A program made the position numbers and the translations under genes. Shown here piece by piece: positions 11,074-22,200 of a stretch of DNA of 64,000 bases. The DNA is from Galeruca laticollis (taxonomy: Eukaryota > Arthropoda > Insecta > Coleoptera > Chrysomelidae): assembly GCA_963921935.1 (NCBI GenBank), contig OY998176.1, positions 81,570,960-81,634,959 of the forward strand. The letters are read 5' to 3'. The first letter of the stretch is position 1. Each line of letters starts with the position of its first letter. The notes beneath the pieces are model-generated. The model was not told the origin of the DNA. It ran no database searches and saw only the letters and a list, made by a program, of their open reading frames with translations.

Positions 11074-14000
11074 CTAAAATTAACAAAACAATTCTTCAAA
11101 GTATTATAGAAATGTTTGAAGTATTAATTATAATATATAGTTGCTGATGGTGACAAGTAAATATGTAAAGGGGATTCCAACAATTGTGAGTATTTAAAAA
11201 AAGCCAATATATAAGTTAACCGGTCATCAGCAAAACTAAAAGAAGACATTTTATACTTGAATATTCAAAACCGCAAAATCGAAATATTTTCTGATTATTT
11301 TGAGCGAATCACGAACAACCAAGGATATTGTGAATTCAGACTTACAAATCGACGATTATAACATTATCCGTTGTGATAGGAAAAGTAGGCATAGTGGAGG
11401 AGTAATTTTTATGTGAAAATGGGAATATAATACAAAAAACTCAAAACTACCATTTTTGATAAAGCCTATTGGTTCCAATTTATAGAAGTGAATCTATGTG
11501 GACATAAAAAATTGGTGGAGTTTACCATTCACCCTGTTCGTCCCATGGGTTTCTTTATTTACAAGATTGAAGAAATTCTGGATGCCGACTTTACAAATTC
11601 AAAGGTTTATTAATAGTAGATTTAAACATCAACTATAATCAAGATGACTGTTTTTATATGAAGAAATTGAATGGTATTTTTCGAATGTATAGACTTGGAT
11701 CAAATAGTGGTAGGTCCTACTAGATGTACTAACACTAGTAGTACATTAATTGATTATGTTTTATCCAACTGTCATTCTGTTAAGGCAGAAGTTCCTAAAA
11801 TAAGTGATCATTCAATTATATCAATAAATTGCGGTAGCCATTCAAAGTTTCATGTTGACCAAAAAATATTTCAAGTAAAAAAAATTGATAATGCTTCATA
11901 TGTCAATATCAATAAAGAACTAATATGCTCAAATTCTAATTTGAATTCAATAATGTAGAAGAAATTTTAGGAACGGCGAAATAAATTTGCACCATTAACG
12001 ACAATAGTGATAAAATTAAACCAACTACCATATTATGATGCGGATTTGAAAAACAAAGCAAAAGATAGAGATTGGACATATTATATTTTCAAGAAAACAA
12101 ATTCTCACGAAAAATAAAACAGGTGGAACTAATTCAAAAATATTAGAAATGAGTATGTTGCATATCTGAAGTTAAAAAAAGTTAATTGTGATGAAGAAAA
12201 AATTGGTTTGAACAGAAATGATCCCAAAGAAATGTGAAAATACTTGAAATATCTTATTAAACAAAAAAATGACATACATTTTTCTAAAATTATTTTTTAT
12301 TCATGGATAATTCACGCAAAAAGAAAAAGGGCTACTGAAACACAGTGGTAACCACAGACATGCACGTTTCTGGCTCATTTGCCGTACTCAGTACGGTATA
12401 AACAAATAAGGGTGTGAACTTGGGAGCAAAGATGTTGTTGTTGTTTACATATCAAGCGATTTTCGTACATCTTCTTTGTTATTTACTATGAGTCAGAAGG
12501 ATCAGGCAGGGGGCCGTTGTTTTGCGTTTTCCCATGTTTCAATTAACATCTTTGCTCCCAAATTTCACATCCTTATTTGGTTATACCGTGCTGAAGACGG
12601 CAAATGAGCCAGAAACATGCATGTCTGCAGTTACCACTCTGTTTCAGTAGCCCTTTTTCTTTTTGCGTGAATTACCCATGAATCTCTTTGATGTTGTTGT
12701 TTACATATCACGCGATATTTTTACATCTTCTTTGTTATTTACTATGGGTCGGAAGGTTCAGGCAGGGGGGTATATGCGCCTCCGTGTCGATCTTGGTTGT
12801 TGTCCCAAAAACTCGGGATCTTCCAATTGAAGGCACAAATGTGCGTTTGGTTTTCCTGTTGAAATCCGTTGTTTTGTGTTTTCTCATGTTTCGATCAACA
12901 TCTTTGCTCTCAAGTTTCACACCCTTAGTTGGTTATATTGTACTGAGGACGGCAAATGAGCCAGAAACATGCATGTCTGCGTTTACCACTCTGTTTCAGT
13001 AGCCCTTTTTCTTTATGCGTGAATTTCCCATGAATCTCTTTGTTGTTGTTGTTGTTTACATATCACACAATATTCGTACATCTTCATTGTTATTTACTAT
13101 GAGTCGGAAGATTCAGGCAGGGGGGGTATATGCGCCTCCGTGTCGATCTTGGTTGTTGTCCCGGTAACTCGGGATCTTCCAATTGAAGGCACAAATGTGT
13201 TTTTGGTTTTCCTGTTGAAATCCGTTGTTTTGCATTTTCTCACTTTTTGATCAACATCTTTGCTCCCAAGTTTCACACTCTTATTTGGTTATACCGTACT
13301 GAGGACGGCAAATGAGCCAGAAACATGCATGTCTGCAGTTACCACTCTCTTTCAGTAGCCCTTTTTCTTTTTGCGTGATATTCGTACATCGTCATTATTT
13401 TTTATAATGAAATTCAAAGCAGAATTGTCACTTATGGCTTGAAAATTGCGAATTGTTTCAACTCATTTTTCATAAACAGTATATGTAGCATATCTAAAAT
13501 CATAGATAATGGTCCAGCATGGTTTTCAGAAAACTTCAGAGTTTTGAATTGCCGTATGGGTAAATTTTAATTACTCACAATGTCTCAGTTGAGAAAAATA
13601 GTTGAACAAAGCTGAAATACTGAACTCTAGGTTTTTAAAAGAAACATTTGAAGTATTTGGTAACATAATTTTAAATTTTGTAAATACATCTTTAGAAAAA
13701 GGAATATTTCCTAATCATTTTAAAACAAGTACCATAATACCAATACCAAAGATAAATAATTCTATATAGACAGAAGATTTTCGCGGTATAAATACATTTC
13801 CTACACTTTGAAATTGCAGTTTACAGACAGTTTTTGAGTTACCTGAATGAGAATAAAATTTTGATGAAATACCAATATGGTTTTAGAAAAAAAGCATTAA
13901 TTTGAAACAGCTATTCAGTTTACAAAAACAGACTGGAAAAAACATGTTGATGAAAGTAAATTTGTTGTTGTAATTTTTTTAGATCTGAAAAGAGCATTTG

Positions 14001-15656
14001 AGACCACCGATAGGAGCATTTTAATGGATAAACTGCAATACTATGGTATAGGCAGTACAATATTGGCTTGTCTCAAAGATTATTTAACCAAACAAAAAAC
14101 GATGTATCTGAAAAATCCAAAATGAATATTAGTGTTCTACAGGGGCGTGTATTGTGACCATTGTTGTTCAACATTTATCTCAATTATTTGAATTATGTCC
14201 CCAGTTTCCATATTTTTAACTTATTTGCTGATGATACCCTCCCATATACATCAGATGAGAATTTAGAAATAGATGTAAAGAACACAAATTAATCTCTAAA
14301 ATAAATTAATACTTATTTTAAATTGAAACTGAATGTTAAAAAATATAAAACTATGATCATATCCACTAAAAATAAATTCAATTATGTGAGTTTGGCGGAA
14401 CTTCACATTGAGATTGATTGTGAAGCATTACAAATTGTATCTGAAATGGAATATCTAGGATTCATGGTAGATAATACACTATCTTTAAACAGTCATGTTG
14501 AATATGTTATAAACAAAATAAGCAAAAAACTGTATTTTTTGTCAAGGGCTGTAAATTTGCTGTCACTGAATGCCAGAATCACCTGTAATGGTACATGTAC
14601 ATTCTAGAGGAAAACAAAGCTAGAGTTTGTATATTCTAGCTAGATTAATCTACTTGTGTATTTACACTGCACTGATTTTTGTCTCTCGCTAGATTGATCT
14701 ACAGCTCTGCGAGATTAAATCCAGCGAAACACAATTCTTAAAATCAACAAAGATTTAAAATCTGTGTACATATTTTAAGGAGTTAACCAAAACTCTATTT
14801 AGTTTCCTTTATAATGAACAAGTGGGTATGTAAAATTAGTAAGTATATAGATTGATCAATCTGGAAAGTAATATGTGGAATATGTACTTACATTTATAAA
14901 GAATGGAATAATTAACATAACAAAAGCAACTTCCACTTTTTGATTTGGTATTGGAGACAAAATAAAATCTTTTACATTATCCCAAAAATCTAATTGCATA
15001 AATAAAGTTATTGAAACTTTAACAATTACCATCAAACAAATATATAAACAACATTGTGTCATCCACGCATTCGCAGATGGAGGTTTGCCTAAAAACATAT
15101 TACCTCAATATTTTAAAACAATATTTTTCTGTAATTATTTACCATATTCTCCAAAATTGATATACTCCCAACCTTTCTTCCTAGCTAAGTACTGACTAAG
15201 TCGAATGCCAATAAATATTATTGCTAAACCAAGTGACGAGTCTAATAGAAAGTTTATTAAATACCTGAAATAAATAAACACTGAGCCTGTGTTCAAATTA
15301 GGTAAGCCATATAACTCACCAGGTGCAAGGATCTCCTGTATACTGTCCTGATAACCAAACATTTGCTAAATGTATAGCTACTGAACCCATTCCTTGCTTT
15401 GACGTATCATAAAACCAAATAAGCCATGATCTTCGTTCAGATCTTGGTTCACAAAATCTCTTTGCTAAAATAAACTAAATATATATTATCTTTTCTAAAC
15501 TATCATATCAACCTTACCAATAAGACAAGTAAACGCCAAACTAGCTAAAAGTATTTGCAAGAACCATCCAAACATATCCGTTAAGGCATTTTTAGAGCAA
15601 TGTAAACTTGTAGACGATGTTACGGCAGAATCTGACAATAAATTTGATGAATTCAT
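10858..15656 (-). CDS. STIMATE: STIMATE/TMEM110 homologue (ER membrane regulator of STIM), five exons
   Basis: Exons: 15656-15518, 15464-15320, 15264-15143, 15088-14892 and 11073-10858. All junctions have GT-AG ends and join in phase, giving 819 nt and 272 residues. Family landmarks: MFGWFLQ with the first membrane segment, EPRSERRSWLIWFYDTSKQG, DPCTWYLINFLLDSSLG, WEYINFGEYG, FILSPIPNQ, VMLIIPFFINILMFWVTDNF and an acidic tail DSESDVLLSADDE. About five hydrophobic segments are visible. The vertebrate protein is an ER multipass partner of STIM1 that supports store-operated calcium entry at ER-plasma membrane junctions; the same role is inferred here. Three introns are 53-55 bp, but the fourth is 3.8 kb and full of transposons. 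The gene is head to head with RPA49. The human protein is somewhat longer at the C-terminus, so an extra or alternative last exon is possible. Confidence 0.9.
11240..14607 (+). mobile_element. CR1/jockey-type LINE relic in STIMATE intron 4, split by a nested element
   Basis: The endonuclease part (11240-11960) shows SDLQIDDYNIIRCDRKSRHS and GGVIF, a degraded DLNINYNQDD, then PTRCTNTSSTLIDYVLSN and KISDHSII, the order of an AP-endonuclease domain. The linker continues to about 12288. After a nested insertion (12301-13393) the frame resumes with FNSFF and the RT (13600-14607): FPNHFKTSTIIPIPK, a YQYGFRKK block, VVVIFLDLKRAFETTDR, a damaged PLLFNIYL, LFADDT near 14220-14237 and MEYLGFMVDNTLSLNSHV. 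Many stops and frameshifts show it is dead. It is antisense to the host gene. Confidence 0.85.
12301..13393. mobile_element. Foldback element with ~135-bp inverted arms plus two further tandem units
   Basis: The left arm (12302-12435) and the segment 12546-12681 are long imperfect inverted repeats, beginning CATGGATAATTCACGCAAAA and its complement. The right arm is then repeated in direct orientation as units of about 353 bp (12681-13033) and 345 bp (13034-13380), each ending in CAGTAGCCCTTTTTCTTT and GCGTGA. The whole is flanked by the 12-bp repeat ATTATTTTTTAT (12289-12300 and 13394-13405) and interrupts a LINE frame, which defines both ends. The 104-aa frame at 12688-13002 lies inside a repeat unit and is not a gene. 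No transposase is present. Confidence 0.75.
14892..15088 (-). CDS. STIMATE: STIMATE exon 4
   Basis: Acceptor TTTTTAG|GC and donor AAT|GTAAGT. It codes the helix CCLYICLMVIVKVSITLF, the loop FILSPIPNQKVE and most of the last membrane helix VAFVMLIIPFFIN. The exon ends exactly between codons. Confidence 0.9.
15143..15264 (-). CDS. STIMATE: STIMATE exon 3
   Basis: Acceptor TTTCAG|GT and donor ATATG|GTAAAT. It codes YLINFLLDSSLGLAIIFIGI, a membrane helix, and ends in WEYINFGEYG. Confidence 0.9.
15320..15464 (-). CDS. STIMATE: STIMATE exon 2
   Basis: Acceptor TTATTTTAG|CA and donor CCTG|GTGAGT. It codes AKRFCEPRSERRSWLIWFYD and TSKQGMGSVAIHLANVWLSG, the best conserved loop and helix of the family. 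Confidence 0.9.
15518..15656 (-). CDS. STIMATE: STIMATE exon 1
   Basis: Starts at ATG 15656 (MNSSNLLSDS...) and codes residues 1-46 plus one base. It ends at a strong donor G|GTAAGG. The first hydrophobic segment (FGWFLQILLASLAFTCLI) is near its end. The chosen ATG is the one preceding the family's conserved FGWFLQ block. Confidence 0.85.
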
Positions 15657-16187
15657 TTTTGTGTGATGATGCAATTACGTGATAATCATGATACTATAAA
15701 GTGATTTATACTTTCGTTGGATTTTTTGAACTTTGATTTATAACTTTTTAAGTGCCAAAAATATACCAAAACAGCTGGCAATGACAGTTGACGACAACCA
15801 AATTCTTTCCTACAACCACAAACGATCTACTGGATTGGCAAACCACCTCAGGCCCTCGAGCAAAGAGTACATTAGTCACAAACTGCTTTTGTTGCACTTT
15901 TGCAGCCCCTAGCGTTTTCCCGAAGAATTTTTGATCAAATAGACCAGATATTGAAATTAGATTTCAACACAATTATACAAACCCATTTCAGGTTTTCAAA
16001 AGGGCAGTGGAAATTGGTCTATCTGCAAATGATTTGATGCCAACTGAAGTAACCTATGATTCAATTAAAAAAAAAAAGAAGAAAAGTTGAGGTTATTTTT
16101 TTTAATAGCACCTTGCTCTTGCTTGTTTTTATCCTTACATGCATGTTTATATTCATTATCCATTAGATACATGAAGTATTATTTATA
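15657..16187. promoter_or_regulatory. Divergent promoter region between STIMATE and RPA49
   Basis: About 530 bp between the STIMATE start codon (15656, minus) and the first possible RPA49 start (16188, plus). No TATA box is placed well enough to name. A short plus-strand frame (15935-16090, listed separately) occupies part of it. The head-to-head arrangement suggests a shared bidirectional promoter, an inference from position only. Confidence 0.5.
15935..16090 (+). CDS. Candidate terminal exon or gene fragment, unidentified
   Basis: An open frame of 51 codons after an in-frame stop (15932) reads PDIEIRFQHNYTNPFQVFKR then AVEIGLSANDLMPTEVTYDS and ends IKKKKKKS-stop. Composition and the lysine-rich end look like a real protein C-terminus rather than random AT-rich sequence. 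A possible acceptor AAATAG|A lies near 15950 and another, TTTCAG|G, at 15991. I do not recognise the family. It may be the last exon of a plus-strand gene, or a fragment of a processed copy. No ATG-headed upstream part is visible before the STIMATE start. Confidence 0.33.
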   Translation, partial: SNRPDIEIRFQHNYTNPFQVFKRAVEIGLSANDLMPTEVTYDSIKKKKKKS

Positions 16188-16242
16188 ATGCCTGTGGTTA
16201 GGAAAGTTGTAACAAAACAGACAGGACATAGACCTATTTTAA
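16188..16242 (+). CDS. POLR1E: RPA49 candidate exon 1 (doubtful)
   Basis: ATG at 16188 reads MPVVRKVVTKQTGHRPIL and ends at A|GTAAGT, phase 1, which matches the acceptor of exon 2. The implied intron is only 28 bp, about half the shortest other intron here (53 bp), so either the true first exon lies elsewhere, or this locus has a small deletion, or it is an exceptional intron. Confidence 0.35.
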
Positions 16243-19200
16243 GTAAGTTGAAAATTATTGTGTATTATAGAAAACACAACACTCAAATCTCTTTTAGTTG
16301 ATTTTGACAATGCTAAAGTTAAACCAGAATGTGTAAATAACTTAGAAGCACAACTCTACGAAACTGTATTTAATGAAAAATTGGTAGCTGTTACTTCAGA
16401 CAAACTTTTGTACACTGGAGAAATAGAAGATAGTGACTTTTACCATAATTTTATTGTAATCCACAAAAAGGATTCAGACCAGGTTTGATATTTAATAAAA
16501 TTTGATATTGTGCAATTCGATAAATTAATTCTTAGTCTCATATTTCCTGTTGCTGTTTTAGGTTACATTATTTCAATATGATCATGTTACTGTTCAAGCA
16601 AGGTTCAATAAAAAAAGAAAATTTGAAATATCTCCCAGAAAAGAAAATGCTGTGGCTGAACTTAACAAACAATTTGGATCTAAAAAAGCCAAAAGAGTAA
16701 CTGAGCAGAGAGAACGACTTACTATGAATATTGACGCTGTTAAACAACAATTAGAACACACTGTAGCAAGTAAGTATTGTGACATTGTGTACATCTAAAG
16801 CATAATTAAAACCTTATCAAGCAAACAAAAGCTTGTATCATAGGGGTTCAAGTATTATGCAACGCAATTTTTGAAAGGTTTTGCTACAGCATATTTATTT
16901 TAATATTTGGCAATGCAATTAGAAACGGAAACATAACTGAAATAAAACATTTTAGTCAAAATAAAATAATATTCATAGCAAAAAATTTCAAATAAAATCA
17001 GTAGGTATAAAAAAACAGTTCGAGTTACTGATTATCTGTCCACGGGTTTTCCAGCCATTCAGACTTTCATGACTAGCATCTGGTGAGCAGACGAAGAGGG
17101 TTCCAGAATTGTTGAACCACTTGGGCGAACTTCGTCTTTGTTGAGTCAATTGGCATCCTCAGATGTTGTTGTACAGTGGCAGACAATGCAGAGAAATTTA
17201 TTTGACCTTCTGGCAGCTAGTCGCTGTAGCCGTTCTCTACTTTCACTACAGTCTTACCATGCATGTAACGACTGTTCATTTGCACACTGTTGTGGGATGT
17301 GAAATAGATTCCACAGGTTGCACATATTCTATTCTTGAGATCAGATTGTACTGTTGGGCAAAATAAATAGTAAGGCATCTGCTTAAACCCTTCTAGAGGA
17401 AGTGACAGATCAACGAACAACCTCACAAGAAGTGGTGAAAACTTGCATGATCCTTTGTCTAGCTGACTAGGTACCACGAGGTTGCTTAGGTTTTGAAGAA
17501 TTGGGCAGGGTGGCCGCTGAAGAGTATCCGGAAAGACAGATTTCAATGCACTCCTCGAGTGGGAGCAGCAGGAATTGTCCATGCATTTAATAATTTGCAA
17601 GAAACATTGCGATTCACTGATGTGAATGCTATACCACACCAGATTAGGCTCTGCAAGCTATCTTCAGATTTTCTATATTCCGCAGAAATTATATATAATA
17701 CTTGTGACCAATTCTTTTATGAAAAATGTAAGTTTGGTTTACATATTATTGTATATCTACCTATATGTAATATTACTTTTTAGCAGTAAACTTACGTATG
17801 TTAAATAACTAAGCATTACTGCTTTTTTCTTCGTGACTTACTCCTTGAACTCTTGTATAACATCATTTCTATGTTCTATAAACTTTTCTTTAGTCATTTT
17901 CCAAATTTCGTGGGCATTTTTTTGGCACGGTTGTGATGGCAAGTCAGCTTGAGAACCTTTAAAGACGAAAAACAGCTGATGATACAAATCTCCCTATTTA
18001 GAGGACATTGCAGTATGAACTCACTTTAACCACACTGATTACAGCAATGTGCTTCTGCATATTACGTGTTTAAAACACTAACGAATACTGACAATGAAAA
18101 CAAAATAAAAATTATGTACAATACAGCCAAAGGATTCCCCGTAAAACATAAATGAAAAGGGTTGCCTACTTGGGAGATTTTAATTTCCTAGTTTTTTATT
18201 TAAATAAAAATTAAACAATGGTACATGTTGTTCGAACCCCCCTCTCACCCCTGTAATGCATTGTAACGTTTTACAAGATCCCGCCAAATACTTGAACATT
18301 ACCATATCTTTTCCGCCATTTATTGTATTTCCTATCTATATCTAGCCAATGTGCAAGATTAACCCCATATATTTGTCCTAAAAAACAAGGCTGATTCAGG
18401 ACATGTTAGATTAAGGCCTGTCTTTATTTTTTCTTTCAACTAGTCCAATTTCATGTTTGGGACTGTGCATACAACTTGGTATTCTTCCATTTTACTGCTA
18501 ATAGACCTGCATTACTACAATACATTATAAAAGGCTGATAAGTATTTTCTATGGTGATGCAGTATACTAAATATCTCTGAATAGCTTCACAGACGTAAAG
18601 AATCCATCAAAACAGGACTAAACATTGGGATTCTGAATACTTTGGTATAGTTTAATTACCAATATTTCTTCTAAAGTCCCATCCAACTGTTGTGTCTCAT
18701 TTCCTGTGTAAATGTGTGGATTCACTAGCAGGCTGAAGCCTAGGGCAGCAAATTTGTCCCACATTTTTTTTGCCTTACAGAAATAAAATAAAAAGTTTGT
18801 ACTTATGTACGCAAATAGGAAGTTATACTTCTTTGGTTGGAAAAATTACTTCTTTGCTATGAAGGAAAAATACTTCTTTGGTGTTAAAGAAAAAATGTTT
18901 TAAGCATTGAAACAAATTTTAGCTTGTCGCTTTTTCATGATGCTACAGAAATTTACATTTTTTCTTTGTGAGCTCAACACAACACTGACAAAAATTAATG
19001 AATTAAATCGGGAACGGTAAAACCCTGAAGAGGTTGAATCTGTATTCAGCTATAGAGGGCGTGTTTATACGTTTGAGAGACTCTTGGTGCAACGTTCTTG
19101 AAATTTTGAAATTAATCAAGGATGATTCTACTGAAAAGCGTGTAATACGACAAGAAGCGGTGAGAATGCTTTTGAATTTGGAAAAAATGGAAACGGCAGT

Positions 19201-22200
19201 AATGGTTGTTGTGTGGAATTTTTTTGCGAAGAATGAACAAAATGAATGTTTAAATTGAAGCTTCCACTTTAAATTTGATCACCATTGCTGATCTTTACGA
19301 ATCACTCTGTAAATTTTTCAAAACTGAACAAGAGAACTTCAAGTATTTTGAAGACAAGGTGAGGGAATTAAGTGTTTTGAAGCAATAAACAAAAGAGAGA
19401 TCAGAGAAAGATAACCTAAAGGAAAAAAAATTCATGAAACATCTGATGAAGGTATTAGAATGACTGCAAGTGAAACTTTCAGAATTAACACGTTTATGAT
19501 AAAATCATATTCTGGAGCATTAAAAAGTCTATTTTCGTTCCTGTGAAAATAGAATTTGGAGGATATTTATCCAAACATAGATATAGTACTTCTCATGGCT
19601 GTATATACACCAGCGACAAATTATTCTGGTAAGAGAAGCTTTTCTTGATTAAAGTGGGCGAAGAACTATCTACGATCTACTTTAAGTGTAGAAAAGCTAA
19701 ACGCCTTAGATCTTTTGTGCATAGAGTCAGAACAATGGTTCATATGACAATATAATTGATGATTTTTCGGATTTAAAATCTTGGTAGTGTAAAACTTTGT
19801 TATCAGATAATTTAATAAAGATATTATTTGTATTGTTTTTAAACAATAATTTAAAAAAAAAACGGTTTCAATGATTAAAAGGAACTTTCTTGAAGTTAAC
19901 AAAGCGAAATTTCTCCAAACATGATCAAAAATGTAGCATATCTGGATTTATAGGACACTTGCTCTGGTGAGCTGAAAATCAATAGGGTTCATCTGTGAGA
20001 CGCCCTAAACAATACCTAATCATAAAATTGGTGACTTTATACACTCCAGAGGCTGTATCGTGCTAAAAAGCCATGTTACAGTTTCACTAACAAAATAAAT
20101 GTAATTAATATGATTGTGAACTAGGGTATCGAACTTTAGAGGTCAATAGGGACGGCAAAAATTGAATAGCCGTCGGCAGCAAATTTGTAAATCCGCTACT
20201 GGTAGAGGGCACAATATATCCTAAGGTGCAATGTAACCCCGTTCCTGTGTAAATATTAAAGTTATAAATGTCCCTGTTTTCCTGTCATATATCTGCCACA
20301 TTTTTATGCATCTCCTAATGTTAAATATTGTTTTGTATAAACAATTAGTTTCATTTAAAACAGTAATATGAGCAGATTCCACAAAGTGAGGGCCGAGACA
20401 GTAAATTAACTTAATTTAAGTCTGGTAATTTTGCTAGCTTGTTAAAATATAATTTTGAAAGAAGTAAATGAAATATACCTATTAAAAGGACGGCATACAA
20501 GGATGAAAAGTGAATATCTACAGATTATTAAAATTAACTTGCTAACATTATGTTAATTGAAAGTAAAAATAGGTAATTTTTTCCTTAATATTAGAGGAGG
20601 AAATTTGGTACAAAATCCTGGAAATTTGCACACTAAGACGGATTTGGATCTGGTATTTCGAGTCGCGAAATCTGAATAGCCTGTCCAAATTAGCCTCATG
20701 TACACCTGGAGGTCAAGACGGCACTAGGAACGTCATCGCAAGGAGTTCCCGTTTAATTTGCGGATAAACCAAGAAAAACTCGTGCCCCCGGTTTTTTTAG
20801 GTCACTTGTCATGACTTTGACATCGGTAACCCGCTACTGACGACCTGACTTGTAACGTTATCCCCTGGAGTTTTGCTGGAACAACTTACCGTATCGCTGG
20901 AAACTCGTCGTCCGTGGATTTTTCGGGTCGCTCGTCACGAATTTGACATTATCATTCGCTCAATGTTCTTTATAAGTTCAATGGATGCTATTTCAACGAA
21001 AAAGACGAGATATGGGTACAAATGATATATAAGCATCATTTCAAATAGTTGAACTTTTTAATTACAAATCCCTGACTTACATACATAATAAATATCATCA
21101 ATTTAAAGATTTTCTTCTCGGAGAACTTTATTCGCGGCCGCAATTAATCTTTGTCCGAAACTATGTAGACATTGGTACAGTTCGTACCGTCAACCCAATA
21201 AATGATAAAAATTGTCCAGGGAAAGATCGAAGTAATAATGAATCTACCAACGGAATACTTAGCTTTTTAATACATTGAACATCCAGTTTGACTCATATAT
21301 TTATGAACATTCATTGAAGGAATATTCAACATTTTGACAGCAAAATTTCAACAAAACTCCAGGGGATAAAGTTACAAGTCAGGTCGTTTGGAGCTCCAGG
21401 TCCTCCGGGGCGGATTACTGATGTCAGATTCGTGACGAGCGACCCGAAAAATCCCCAGACGACGAGTTTACAGCGATACGGTAAGTTGTTCCATCAAAAC
21501 TCCTGAGGATGACGTTACAAGTCAGGTCGTACGGCGCACTAGGTCCTCCGGGGCGGATTACTGATGTCAAATTCGTGACGTGCGACCCGAAAAACACCAA
21601 GACGATGAGTTTCCGGCGATTCGATAAGTTGTTCCAGCAAAACTTCGGTAGATGACGTTACTAGCTAAGTTGTCCGGAGTCCAAGGTCCACCGTGACGGG
21701 TTACCGATGTCAAATTCATAATGTGCGACCTAAAAAACCCGGGGCACGATTTTTTTTATTTATTCGTTAAGTTAAACGGGAACTCCAGGTAATGACGACG
21801 TTCCTAGTGCCGTCCTGACCTCCAGGTGTACAAGAGGCTAATTTGGACAGGATATTCAGATTCCGCGACTCGAAAAAAACCTGGGTGCAAATTTTTGCAT
21901 TGGTCTGGTGTTTTTTGAGACACACGATTTTTTTTTGAAAATATGCAGTTCAAAGAATGCACTTTTCGTTGCACAAATACATTTTCAATCCGTTGCAAAA
22001 TAAAAATTGTGCCCAAAGTTTTTAAATGAGTTAACGAAGACAATGCAAAAAACCGCGTGTCAATCCGTCTTAGAGCGAAAACTTCCTGGGTTTTGGGGAT
22101 TTTTGAGCCAAATTTCATCGCCTACATGTATATATTGTCAGTTAATGCCGCCGCGACATCTGACCGCAACTACGCGCATTCTCATCGCGTGATCAGTAAG

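Noticed and set aside
10868..11077. Plus-strand 69-aa frame rich in Ser
   Set aside because: It is the antisense shadow of STIMATE exon 5, which matches a conserved protein family.
12688..13002. 104-aa plus-strand frame
   Set aside because: It lies in the tandem unit of the foldback element; the sequence is repeated without frame conservation in the next unit.
17217..17783. Plus-strand frames of 67 and 96 aa (17163-17366, 17493-17783)
   Set aside because: They overlap the minus-strand zinc-finger relic, whose residues fit a known repetitive family; the plus frames show no motif.
20592..22124. Helitron
   Set aside because: No CTRR end or 3' hairpin was seen; the long inverted arms point to a foldback-type element.
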